Assembly: GCF_001186125.1 (NCBI RefSeq)
Contig: NW_014040506.1
Location: 120,153-147,528 of the forward strand
Length of the DNA: 27,376 bases
Reading direction: 5' to 3'
From: Sphaeroforma arctica JP610
Lineage: Eukaryota > Opisthokonta > Ichthyosporea > Ichthyophonida
A program made the translations under genes and the position numbers. The notes beneath the pieces were generated by a model. The model was not told the origin of the DNA and did no database searches. It saw only the letters and a program-made list of their open reading frames with translations. Below are positions 1 to 12,200 of this stretch, piece after piece. The stretch's first letter is position 1. The number at the start of each line of letters is the position of its first letter.

Positions 1-52
<52 letters not shown>

Positions 53-57
53 ATACA

Positions 58-145
<88 letters not shown>
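1..145. repeat. (CA)n/(TA)n microsatellite
   Basis: Near-pure CA dinucleotides run to about position 100, interrupted once near position 50, and then switch to TA to about 145. This is a compound dinucleotide microsatellite. It lies in the intron upstream of the first visible DNAJC17 exon. Confidence 0.97.
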
Positions 146-147
<2 letters not shown>

Positions 148-475
148 CGATCTTCTTGTTTCTTATTATGTTTTTGGCTTTGTTTCGAGTAGATGTTGAT
201 GTAGTTTTCGACAAGAATAGTTATCATCTAGTAAACTTATTTGCGAGATTGGAACGTATTTAAAGTTGGGTTATTTTCCGCATAAAGCAGGAATATATGT
301 ACATGTCAGGACGTCTACTCTATGTGACAAAATGGTATTTACTCATTTTGTACGAAACCTTTCGCACTAATTAGCAAATTAAATGATACAATCACCCACT
401 AAATTTGAAGATTGACACGATTTTGGGATCATCACATAATTTTATCATCAATTATATACACACCCGTCCTTTCAG
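146..475 (+). other. Intron sequence upstream of first visible DNAJC17 exon
   Basis: No coding exon was found here. I looked in all three plus frames for the J-domain HPD motif that should precede the first visible exon, and it is absent, so the 5' exons lie left of the window. The stretch ends in a pyrimidine-rich tract and an AG at 474-475, which serves as the 3' splice site. Confidence 0.6.
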
Positions 476-2671
476 TGGCTATATTCCATGAATTGTCCGT
501 GGCCTATGAGCTGCTGTCCGATCCAAAAGCGCGTGCTGCATACGATGCGGTCATTGCAGCTCGGAAGGCAAAAGAATTGAAGGATTCCAAATTGGACCAG
601 AAACGGAAGAAGATGAAGATGGGTATGGAAAGATTTTCATAATCGTACTTCTAATCGGTCCGAGTTGAATTTTCTATTTTCAATCGAATGTGAGTTGTAA
701 AACACCATTTTGACTTGTGTAATCCTTGTTATTCGCAAAGACCTGGAAGAAAGAGAGGCAAGAGCAAAACTACTCAAGCAGCAAAAGGCTGGAGTCTTTG
801 TGTTTGGCACTCCATCTTCCAGTGCCTCTGTTTCCGAAGCGGATGCTCAGAAAGCGCTCGAGATCGAGATACGTCGCTTGAGAGCTGAGGGATCGAATAA
901 ACTCAGACAGGCACAAGAAGATTTGTTGCGCTCGAACAGTACCGAGGGGCTGAAGAATGGCAATTCAGAGGGACCCAATGATGCTGGAGCTGCGCGTACA
1001 TCAAGGTAATCTAACTGGAAGTTACGTATGACCATCTCTTGTTTGATATCGTGCGTGTTGTTCGTGCTCAGTCCTACCCATTTATGAGCCATGCCGCAGA
1101 TCATCCTCAACCGCTACTCTGCCGTCAGATTGATTCAGCGTATGCTAAATTATATGATGTTTGTATGGGTGTATCCGGTCTGATATACAGATTGAAAAAA
1201 TCAATCTCGACATCTGAACAACGACAGGCATTGAAGTGAGGACTATAGGATTGATCTCACTTGCGCATTCATACAATACGATCTTCCCAAACCTACCGGT
1301 TATGTACAATCCAATCTGAAATACAAGCCTTTTAAATATTCATAGTGCTAGCCCACTTCCAACGGCTGAACACAGGGCAAACTCCGGCCCTGCCACAGCT
1401 CGAGCCAACACTATCAGAGCCAAGTGGAGCAAGAAAATCGATCGCGAAGTATCTATAAATGAAACTCTAGTTAAGGAGACATTCAAGTGCTTTGGTATGC
1501 TGAGCAATGTAGGCTTGTTGAAGCACAAGCGCGTTGCAGTCTTGGAGTTCTCAACTGCTGATGCGGCCCAGCGGGTAGCACAGGCCGATAGTTCGGAGAC
1601 CAAACCCTTTGTATGCAATGCATTCGGCACAACAGGAAGTCTGGGTGTAAACGTGGGCGCTAACGACAAGGAAAAGACCACGGGTGTGGATAGCGTAGCT
1701 GGTCTAGCTGGGGTTGCTTTACCAGAGGGCAGAGAGGAAAAATCGGGACGCTTCAAAACAGGTACGGTAAGCAATATTACTCTGATTGTGAACAGGGGGG
1801 TTAAAAGGCAATGGATTGTATTTCAAGATCGGATTAGTGTTATGATTACCACACCTACATGCCGGTCACATGCGTACTGTGGTCGTCGCATAGGCCTGCC
1901 TTGGTTTATTTTCACAACATTAATCACTCGCGCCTCTATTATCACCAAAAAGTCAATAACATTCGATATATATTCCTCACGGCTATTTCCACGTTATCTC
2001 GCCACGCGTGATTCAGTCCCCAACACACAGCCGGCGGCTGAAGTTGACTACGAAGCCTCAGTACTAGCAAGAATGCGACACGCACAGGATATGAAGATTG
2101 CGCATGCAAAGGTATATTGATTTGACAGTCAGTCAAAGTCTACTCGGTTCTTGTGGGAAAGGCCTGTTAAGTGTTATGTATCCAGGTGATGTGTGCATGT
2201 ACAGTATGTCGGCTATATCCTGCCCGTTGATGATTCGAAAATAGTACAGTTAGAAACTGCAGTGTTTATATCGTGCCGCTGCAGTCAAATTCTACTTTTG
2301 AATGTAAACCAATATATATCCCTACCGCGTGCACTACTTTGGTTGCATCACGATTCCGTTAGCTCTGTGCCAGTCCATTGTGGGTTGAGCCACGCATGTC
2401 TGAATCGGGCGCATAGGCTTCCTCGTGCATAAGTGTATTGAACTGCGCAAGAATGCGTCATATTGTATACGCATATTTCCACGCACTAATGCATTCTTTC
2501 TACTGCATCCTTTATGTATATGCGACTCTCCATGCGAAGGCGGGCCCCACTTTCCGACTCACCGAGGCACAGCGAGACCTTGAGAGTCCGGCAGCCCGCA
2601 TAGCTCGGCAGGAAGACGAGAGGAAACGGCTGATAGCGGAGATGCTAGCCGAAGATGGCGACGAGCCCTGA
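476..2671 (+). CDS. DNAJC17: DNAJC17-like J-domain/RRM protein, 5'-partial, five exons visible
   Basis: The phase-consistent model is join(<476..622, 741..1005, 1346..1766, 2031..2111, 2540..2671), with stop TGA at 2669-2671. Exon 1 encodes the end of a J domain (FHELSVAYELLSDPKARAAYD), followed by a basic helix (KLDQKRKKMK) that runs into DLEEREARAK in exon 2; this J-domain plus charged-linker order is characteristic of DNAJC17. Exon 3 encodes an RRM (IRAKWSKKIDREVS near its start, VAVLEFSTADAAQRVAQ as the last strands). Exons 4 and 5 give the family C-terminus (DYEASVLARMRHAQ, then RQEDERKRLIAEML). Family knowledge: DNAJC17 and the fungal Cwf23/Cwc23 proteins are nuclear spliceosome-associated Hsp70 co-chaperones. 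The HPD motif and start codon lie left of the window. The exon 3 acceptor could be at 1345 or 1351, which keeps the frame either way. The gene converges on the large minus-strand gene. Confidence 0.92.
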
Positions 2672-3324
2672 TAAGATATGCAAGCGGTATATTTACACGG
2701 TCAGGAAGACAAAAATCCTAGTAATATGTACCTTAACGATTTGCAGACATTCTCGGAAGCCAATGAGGTGACCTCTGCATCGGTATACAGGCTGATGAAA
2801 GATTTCTTTATATTCCATTTCTATTGGCGAGTGTTTCCCAACCCACAACACCAGCCCTTAGCGGCCGAGGCACTGAAGTTCTCAAGGCATAAAACAGGCA
2901 CATATACCGCATGATAGTATTGCGCCAACCGGATTTCGGTCGAACGTTAGCCCTTGGACTGCATCCCGATAAGAGGTCCGCCCACACTTGTGCAGCACAT
3001 CTGTGCTCTCAAAGGACCTCACAGAAATATCTCGACCCCATATGGTGAGCCTATATGCTACGTCAACATGTATCTCACCGAGTTGGCGATGCCATATATT
3101 GGCGCTAACTGAGTTGCCACTGCCATCTCTGACCTTTGAGCGTCAATGCTACCTGAACCAGCCTGTCATCTACAAACGTGGAGCATAACCCACGTTTATG
3201 TACGATGCGTGGGGTTCAACTGTATGAGCAACCACTGCAACTACTGCGATTGTAGCTTTATGGTTCAACAAGCGTCGCCGGTTGTCGTACAATACAGATG
3301 CTCTTGATACCTTGACCGAGGGTC
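2672..3324. other. Convergent intergenic spacer between DNAJC17 and the helicase-like gene
   Basis: This spacer lies between two stop codons of converging genes and probably carries both 3' UTRs. I see no convincing full gene. A short plus-strand open stretch near 2918-3042 contains LALGLHPDKR, which resembles the core of a J domain but lacks the rest. A minus-strand open stretch at 3170-3355 could be an alternative last exon of the helicase-like gene, but nothing requires it. Confidence 0.5.
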
Positions 3325-6300
3325 TCACAAGGACATGAGCGCTTTCTCTGCACATCTCCGGTCGAATTCAATGAGCGGCTGAGAGTTTGCGGATAAGTGC
3401 ACTATCGCATTTACCCGGACATTGACGCGGGTTGGGTCGGTGGTCATGGCTATCACCGAGTATAGCTGTTCTATTGTGAAACCACTATCGGTGTGGACAA
3501 TCATAGTATTGGTGAATTCGTGGCCCTGTGGGTGCAGAAAGAATGAGGACACAGTTGAAGGATATTGTAACATGTGGAAGGTCTGCGCCTGCGAGAGTTT
3601 GTAGCCAATAGTACGGATCTGACTAACAGAGATACTCCATCAGTTCTCGCGAGAATGAGCTATTCTTTCCAGCGCAAGGTTCAGAATAAACGGGCCAAAC
3701 TAAATAGTGGAGACAAAGAGCATCAAAACCGAATTTTGAACACTCGCCAAGAAGACCTAAAAACCCGCACACAACAGCGAGTTGACCGGTCTCTATGCTA
3801 ATTAAACGCTTACTTTAGCAGTATCCACAGTCATAAAGTGAGCCTGGATCAATGGAATCACTGTGCGAGACACCTCCCCAACGGTGCGAAGGTGCGAGTA
3901 CTCCTTCTGCCCGTATACGGGAATGGTCACGGGCTCATGGCTATTGGAAACTCCATCGAAGAGGACGTATACAACGTTTTCCCCCACCTCCACGACCGTG
4001 CCAAATGTGCCAGCAGCAACGGTGAATCTGCCAGAGTGCACGTTCAGGTATACTCGCACGCGGCAGCCCTTGAAGGTCTAGAGACATCGCAGAAGCAAAA
4101 TGTTGAGTTACCCATGTCACTCATTTCAAAGGTATAGTCGAACTTCGGGCGGGCTTTAAGTGATTTTTGGCACGACAGTCGAGTACCGAATATAACAAGC
4201 TTGAATGTTGAGAAAGCGTACCCAACCGGAGAAAAACCATGCACAAAATATTACATTGTTCCTAGAATAGGTGCCTAAGACATGCAACAATTCAATCATC
4301 ATATGCCAAATTTTACCTGGGTTATAGGCATTCTCCGAGGTTGTCTGGGGTCTGCTGTCAGCGATCGCCTAATCGCATCTACACTGAACTGTGATACGAC
4401 AAATAAAAAGGGAAACAACATTTAGGAAGCACACTCAGTACTCTGTTCACGGGGGCGACTAGCTCTCAACAGTACGTAATAAAATGTACTGAACTTCTAA
4501 GAGACACATGTCTGCAATTGGCCAGGCGAAGTTCAGTCGGACTGCGTTTGACCAAGCAATGCAACGGCCTTTCATACGAACCAACTCAGAAAGTCTTCAA
4601 AGAAGTGACAAGGCAATCGGTGCGAGTAGAAACAAGGGGTCGCCAGTGTCTGTAAGTAAACTTTTCGTAGATCGTCCACTCAGTCTGTGCATGCATTTGG
4701 CGATTAACATACCCCCTCGCTTTCGAAACCATTCGTCTCGGGGCTTGGCGTGTTGACCAGTATGGGCGGATACAGGACGTTCGCATTAGTTTGTAGCAAC
4801 TCCTCATACTCTACGTTGCACTGTTCTTGAGAAGTGACTGCATCCACATAAATAACAGCAACGTATGTGAGTAGAAGCTTATCAGCATGGCTTGTTGCTA
4901 GTGCATTATATATGAGACTGACGCCATCAACACGTTGAACCATGTTGACAACACAAGCACCGGGTATTGAAATATAGTAAATAAGTTAGTATATAACAAC
5001 ACACACATATATGAACATCTTAGACCGTCGTCGCAGCGATTTTCTTACTGTTTGCGCGCGAAATGGGACATACGAACCACAGACCAAATACCGAACCCGA
5101 GTAGTAGCTACTCAACGGCTCATGTACAAGCCACTATAACACACAGATGCACCGTATTGGCACCTGCATATCTCAACGGCATTATCGTTTATCGCATGCA
5201 TGCATCTACCATATCCTCTGAACTGGTCGGTGGATTCACCCAGCTAACAAAACTCACCACACGGAAGCGGACAAATCTTAATCACACCATTAGCTCACGG
5301 CCTATACCTAGAAGAGTGAATGTATTCACCAAACGAACACAAATATACCACACTGAAACTAACAGCCCTCAATCGCATCATCAGTTGCCCGCGTCTCGCT
5401 TGCCACCTTAAAGTAGTTCCTTCTATACTAAACCAATATGAGTCAACCAGACTACAACTTACTGATCTAAATCACATCATTTGCTCGCGTAATAAATAAA
5501 TACAAATACAAATATAATATATGTATACATATACATATATGGATATATAGATATATAAAACCTAAAGTATTTTTCTATATATTTTGACCGAAAATAGTTT
5601 CCTAAATATTGGTCTAAAGTAGTTTTTAGTTTCCAACATATATTGACCTAGAGTAGATCTATATATATCCTGACCTGAAGCAGTAGCTAGATTAGCTAGA
5701 TGCAGCGATTATAAAAAAGAAGAAGAAAAATCTATCACATTGAAACTTACAGATCTCAATCGCATTCTCATTTGCTCGCGCTTTGTACATTGACCTGAAG
5801 TAGTTGCTGACCTCACCCGCCCACTCGCCACGCCGCAGTCGTTTGATGTAGGTGTTGTAGGTCGAGTCGGTTGCACGATGTGATTTGTCCACGAAAAAAT
5901 ACCGTACATGTCCACCAGCGTCTAACTCTGTGAATATCTGTAAAGGCGATTGGGGGTGCCAGGATTGACTGTGTTAGTCGGTGGCTGTGATTGCAAGTTG
6001 TGCTCAGATCGTGCCATACCTCGGGTAAGTCGGTGCGGTAGCGAGTGGAGTTTTCGTAAAGAGAGGCGTGGTGCTGGCGCTACTAACAGTATTCATTGTG
6101 AGATACCATACTTGTTGACACAAAGGCATGACCATGAGAAACCCTTGTGATAATGGGACACATTCTGAAACCTCAATAGAGGAGGATTCCTAATTTCTAA
6201 ACGATCCATGGGTCATTCATCCATAGTTTATAGTCCTCCTGAACATTAACCGATGAAGGTATCATGAGAATATATCTATGGCCGTCCATGTCGTGTCGTG

Positions 6301-8040
6301 AACTTCAATAAGCAGTATCGCGACCCACCAACCTGTCGACATAGAACTATCTATATAGAAAAGCATGGTGTGCAGCATGGTAGTAATCATACTTGTCGGC
6401 ATTGAGCCACGCACTCTAGCAGGCCATATCACGGGTAAGCATACATCTCAGCATTGCGACAGCTGCCAACATATACATACCCTGGAGTGGAAGTAGAATG
6501 ATGAGGTTGTTCGGACCTCACTTCCTGCCCGGGTTGTCTTCATACAGTCGCCTGTGGCGGTGGGAACAATATAGTAAAACGTCAGCGTATCACCTATGGC
6601 ACGGACATTATCCCTGTCGTTGATGTTGGTGGGTAGATAATCGTTGCCCGAAAAATTAAACTCGCGCCATGGTGAATAGCATACAACATACGAGTTGGCC
6701 GCATAGTCAAACACAGCCACCCAACCGGCGCACGAACGCCATGTGCGCAAGCGATTGTAATATCTCGTAGACCCATGATTTATCTTCAGCTACAGCCCAC
6801 ATAGGCAACCTAAGACATGCTGGAGTGCCAGCTGTAGCGAGGAAGTGCTGTTCAAAACCCTACTTGTCACTGGAACGATGCACGGAAGGCTACAACTATC
6901 TGCATGCTGGCAGGGATACGATACGTGTTGGCAACTAGTGCTGCGGGAAAATAAACAGACAGTTTGACCACAGTCGAAGACATACCCACTAGGCACGCTT
7001 TGAGTAACTACTGATGACCAAAACATAAACAAAGTACCTCAAAACGGGCCCGAATCATATATATTATACACACATATGACATACCTAATACACAGACACG
7101 ACATACCTATTAAACACAATCTAAGCCCCCCGAACGGGGCATTGTTGGACGTTCCATTCTTTCCCAATTTTTCTCGTAGGAACTGATCTAAGTGCTCAAG
7201 AAACTGGCTGCTTTCGTCCCCAACACCATCGATCAAAAGTATTCGAGCCTTCTCTAACACGTGACTGCCATAGAGCGCAGAAGGCAAATAGTGGTCAGAC
7301 GGCTGGTAACATTGGTTGCTTATTAGGCGGTATATAATTGAACCCGTGGCAATACTGTCCTATTTTGAGACCGTTTTGTCCCACAGAAGTGAATCAGGCC
7401 AACACCACGTCACACCACAAATCAATGGCCAGACATGAATAGTTCAAAATTCATCTCGCTAGTGATTCATAGGTATACGGGTAGGTATAGGAATCCATGA
7501 TGTAACAATGAGACGAAACTAAAGTTTCATGCTAAATTGGGAACTGGACAGCACCGATTGTTTTCACCGCCTATCCACAACTAAACCACACGAGGCCTCC
7601 AAAATTCGCCACCAACATCGAAAGCGTCAGTATAAACCGAAGTTTATGTGTACGTGAAGATACATCAACACACCTGTCCGTCTTCCTGGGATGTAGATGC
7701 AACTGGTTCAAATCGAGCTCGGTGCTTAGCTGGCCCATCACCTGTTGGATCGTCATACCGTCTGGGTACCTCTGCGCGTTAATCAGGTACGTACCGGTCG
7801 CCAGAACAGAGGCCTGTCCATATATTGATCGCGCTATCTCTACCGCCAGTACTGCCCCATGCGTTTTGCCGCCACCGCTGACGCCATTGAACACCAGGAC
7901 TGGTTTCTCGTACCGGTTCAGGCCGATGAAATTGGCCACAAACTTGCGCTGCTCATTGCCCAAGCTTTGGAACCGGGACACTGGGTTGTAGTGATAGAGT
8001 GTTATATGTACAGCCATTTGTATTAGCACGCAGTATGGTG
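3325..8040 (-). other. C-terminal PIF1/RecD-like helicase core with degenerate motifs
   Basis: In order along the protein: [16 protein letters not shown] (Q-type start; SLxxEQR is typical of PIF1). Walker A is [14 protein letters not shown] (about residues 851-858), then [15 protein letters not shown] (motif Ia position) and [12 protein letters not shown] (TIH position). Motif II is [20 protein letters not shown] (D933, G934) followed by FGGLRLCLI. Then come [15 protein letters not shown] and IKRLRRGEW, matching the L..hRq.d..f..lL..iR.GE block of PIF1, then [17 protein letters not shown] and [34 protein letters not shown] and GTFGTVVEV match the lkvGapVml.N....NGt.G block. Motif V is MTVDTAKGHEF across the 3814/3525 junction, and motif VI is [18 protein letters not shown]. 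The order and spacing are PIF1-like, but catalytic residues are missing as described. Confidence 0.8.
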
Positions 8041-9161
8041 CTATGATTCGTGGCAATTCATCAATAGATGGCCATCAGTCTTCTATCTGGATACTCGCGG
8101 ATAGTTCAGGTTGGACTTTCATATAAGTGTATCAAGCACGCTGAAAGACGGCGTCCTCTGTAGCAAGCATGCGAGTGACCATGTCGCGCTATAACAGCTT
8201 CAGGTCCTCAACAGACACGGTGGTGAGATTTCGATGTGGATACAGATGTTTGTTCGAGACACTTAGCTTAGAACATTCGAAGTATTGCTATACAAGCTTT
8301 CCAGGTAGTAGAGTTTGACATAAGATAACATTCTAGCACAAATACGGTATGTGATAATTGCACTGAGCTCGAAAAAAGCCCAACTGACACACGGTGATAG
8401 GAATAGGCATACCAAATTCAGGTGGGATCATGACTTTCAGAATAATATTTGGATTATCTAAGAGTGTCTGCAGATTCTTCAACTCCTTGGCACTGTAGGG
8501 CCCCTTCACTCCTTTTACCCAATTGCTGAATTCGCTATAGTGTTGACCCTGTTTTCCGGTAGGTGGATATATTAGAGAGCGACATACGACTAGAAATTAT
8601 CCGAAATAGGATACATACCTACGAAACAACGAACTACAGCCGCGCGAACCGTGTTCTCAATGGATCTTTGCCAATTATGGGCTACGCAATCTGTACTTCA
8701 AAACTCCACTGTTTTGAAGAGGCTCAGCCTTGATTGATAGGGATACGCGCATCACATACTGTTGATCGATTGGCTAGTGCAAAGGGACATCCCTTTCGGT
8801 ATTCCACCCATGGCACAGCCTTCAAATCAGTCACATCTGTGGGCGAGAAGGGCAGGCATCAACAAGATAGTTTAGACTTCCTGGGATACTAAAGCAATCT
8901 CTGTGATTATAATGATAACAGACTTGATAGTCGTACGCTCTAAAACCCTAATCCTTGCACAGGGATTCGCAACACTGCATATCACAAGAGAAAAATCTTG
9001 AACACAAAAGTAGAAGCCCACGTACATTCTAGAAACCCATATACATTCACGTATATATATCATCCATATGCATATATAGATAAACCATATATATATATAA
9101 ACATATATACATGTATACACACATAACATATACGTGTACATACATACATAAACATATCCAC

Positions 9162-9206
<45 letters not shown>

Positions 9207-12200
9207 TATATATATATACGCACACACACACACATATATATATATAATCTCGGTAAAAATCGGCCATACACAGTCTTTGCGAGCACGAATCTACGTAGAA
9301 GTTCAAATACGTGTCAAAAGGGGACCTTTGATGCTCCGACCATATGTGTCCAATATGCCAAATCGTGAGCTAACTTATATTTGCAACATACATACATATC
9401 GTTTGCTTGCAAGTATACATATGCCAAGCTCACTCACATACCACAGTAGAGTTTATTCAGCCGTTGTATAACTATTTGTCGCAGCTGCTCCTTGGTTTGC
9501 TTCGCCGACTCTTTGACAACAGCGTGCACGACCTCAGGCATCGCCGTGTCACTTTCATATTCGGTAGCCTCCGAACTACAGTCAGATGATGTGTCACACA
9601 AGATGAGAAAAATATGTTTGTATATAGAAGAATCAATCACGCAAGAGCACGACCCAGTTAAATTGACACACATTGAGAGATATATGTGTGCAAAGGGTAA
9701 CATCAATCACGCAAGAGCAAGACCCAGTTAAATTGACACACAATGAGAGATATATGTGTACAAAGGGTAACATCAATCACGCAAGAGCAAGACCCAGTTA
9801 AATTGACACACATTGAGAGATATATGTGTGCAAAGGGTAACATCAATCACGCAAGAGCAAGACCCAGTTAAATTGACACACAATGAGAGATATATGTGTA
9901 CAAAGGGTAACATCAATCACACAAGAGCAAGACCCAGTTAAATTGACACACAATGACAGATATATGTGTGCAAAGGGTAACATCAATCACGCAAGAGCAA
10001 GACCCAAGTGATTAAATTGACTCACAATGAGGAATATGAGTGCACACGGTAACATTAGTCATATAAGGGCAAGGCACTGTAAGATTCTACTAGGACTTAT
10101 GGCACTGTGAGCCATGACAAGATCATATAGATTCAAAATAGACTAGCATGCGTGGATCATCTCCTGAACGTGATATCAATGTGGTATCAAACTCGTATAA
10201 ATATATAAATGTGTAACCAAGATATCATAACCACCCACCTCGGCATATTGAACTCAGTATTGTTGATGCCAGTGATCTCCTCTTCTGGTGTCACTAACGC
10301 AGCCAACGACGGTTCACCAGTACTTTGTCCATGTACACGCACGCCTTCGGCTTGGGTTTCTTCTCTATGTCTTTGAGCGACCAGGTTTTGCTCATGTGCC
10401 TGGGCTTCAGCATCTTCCTGGGATTGCATACGTGCTTGCTGTTGATGATGTTCCTCTTGTTGTTGCTGCTGTTGTCGTTGCATGTATTGCAATTGCTGGG
10501 TTTGTATCTGCGCATGGACCTGTCCGGGTGAGAGAGGCAGTTTAGATGTCTATAGTCCACATGTGTAATCTTGCCCAGTAAATCAACCCATAAGAATGAG
10601 GGCACAGGAAAGAAGGCTTATTGCGCGAGCTCTTTCACAGCATAGAATTCTTACCTGTGCGTCTTGTGCGTGCTGTTGCTGCTGTTGGGCGTGTTGCTGC
10701 TGTTGGGCGTGTTGCTGTGCCTGTGCCTGTAGCTGCACCTGCACATCGTCGGACAGGGCCGAGTGGTCCATTTGGAAATGTCCCGGTTGTTGCGCAGTTC
10801 CCAATTGTTGTTGGGGCGGCGTTTGCTGGCTCGCAGGCATCAGAAGTGCCGTGGTGTGAGATTGGGGGAAATTTGAGGGTTCATTGAAGTAACCACATAC
10901 ATGGTGCGGTATCGAGCCGAAGCGTTCTGGGCAATGCCCGGGTCGATCGACCACAGCGAGCAGCTGCATATCTCCAGCGTCGTTGATAGTTTTCTGATAT
11001 TGAAGAGAACGAGAAAACTGTGAACAGCCAAATAAATTCAGAGCACACGAGAGACAGGACGAATCTCTAACATTACCGTTTACGAGGGCCAATTTCAAAC
11101 CAATGGAAACATGAGAAATGCAATTTACACACAATTTAATTGGATATGTTTTGTATCCACAAATCCGCTTCGCATCGTATACGTATAGCATCATACCACA
11201 AAGTCGCTGATGACCTGCACGCGGTCCTCCATACTATCAGGCTCACGTTTCCGTTTCCGCGTGCCGATCTCCACAAACTCTTCCTTGGTCTCCGCAGACA
11301 ACATGGCCCAGGCTGTTTTGCAGATCTGGTTGATCTGTTGGGATTTATCGCTCCACGTACTGTCCTTCTCAAGAAAGTCCATCAAGGTTTGTTTGTGTTC
11401 CGCGTCAAGGTTGAGCGAGTCGATAAGCGCAGGGTCTAGGGTTCGACTTTCGGCATTCAGGGCTACAGATTCCAAGCAGGGGTACGGAGAAAGTGAGGGA
11501 CGGACATGCTAGGGCCCAAATGCCTACAACAACAGCTACTACATACCCCAGATTTGCCCGTAGCATGGTATCTGGCACGCGCAAATGATAATTAGGGTGT
11601 AAACTGAGCAACACTCTCAGTTGCATACAAACAGCTCGCACACAATACACGCATGGCAAATGGTTCAAAATTGTAATCATCAGACATTGAAATTTGACTG
11701 TCGATTGCGGCAAGGAACTAGACAAAAAAGTGAGTTCATTGCATTTTGCAGTAGCATTGGTTCCACGTTCAGTACACCACTGTTGCGCGTCACGCGGCCG
11801 ATCAAACACGCTAACAGAAACCTAAAGGACTGGACCAGTAAGTCTATGGGTTCGCTTTCCTATCTTAACTTCTATAACGTTCACCGCACCGTACAGGCTA
11901 CTGCAAAAACTAGAGGAATTCACTTTAAACCCTCACATTCAATCAAAAGTACACAGAACATTAAGTAATTACCTCGAGCAACGCGTCTCATGAGCTCAGA
12001 GTATCCGCTGTACTTGCCCGTGGGGCGGGAGTACGACAGAGACGACTTGGTGGCGCGTGAGTGGTTGCGCAGTATACGGCCCAGCATACCCATCTCTTCC
12101 TTGGTCTTGCAACAGGTCAGGATGGTCTCATAGCACCTGAACGAAGCAATGCAGCGTAGCATATTAGTACACTAGTAAACTTGTCTTTCTGTACGTATCG

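Noticed and set aside
3170-3355. Possible extra last exon of the helicase-like gene on the minus strand
   Set aside because: The preceding exon already reaches a stop at 3325 after a plausible C-terminus. A GTAAAT donor exists near 3430, but no conserved sequence supports the extra exon.
3574-3801. Plus-strand open frame with a helical charged peptide ([20 protein letters not shown])
   Set aside because: It lies antisense to an intron of the helicase-like gene and has no matching exons on either side.
5052-5411. 119-codon plus-strand open frame
   Set aside because: Composition is Thr/Ser/His-rich noise across the decayed donor repeats, with no domain or splice support.
8872-9306. 144-codon minus-strand open frame with membrane-like composition
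   Set aside because: It is the TA/CA microsatellite read as Tyr, Ile, Cys and Val codons, with no splice or domain support.
9591-10085. Regular repeats suggestive of a CRISPR array
   Set aside because: The units are contiguous 70-bp tandem copies with no unique spacers, and the context is a eukaryotic intron.
10596-10887. Cys/Ala/Val-rich plus-strand open frames
   Set aside because: They are the antisense reading of the CAG-rich exons encoding poly-Q on the minus strand.
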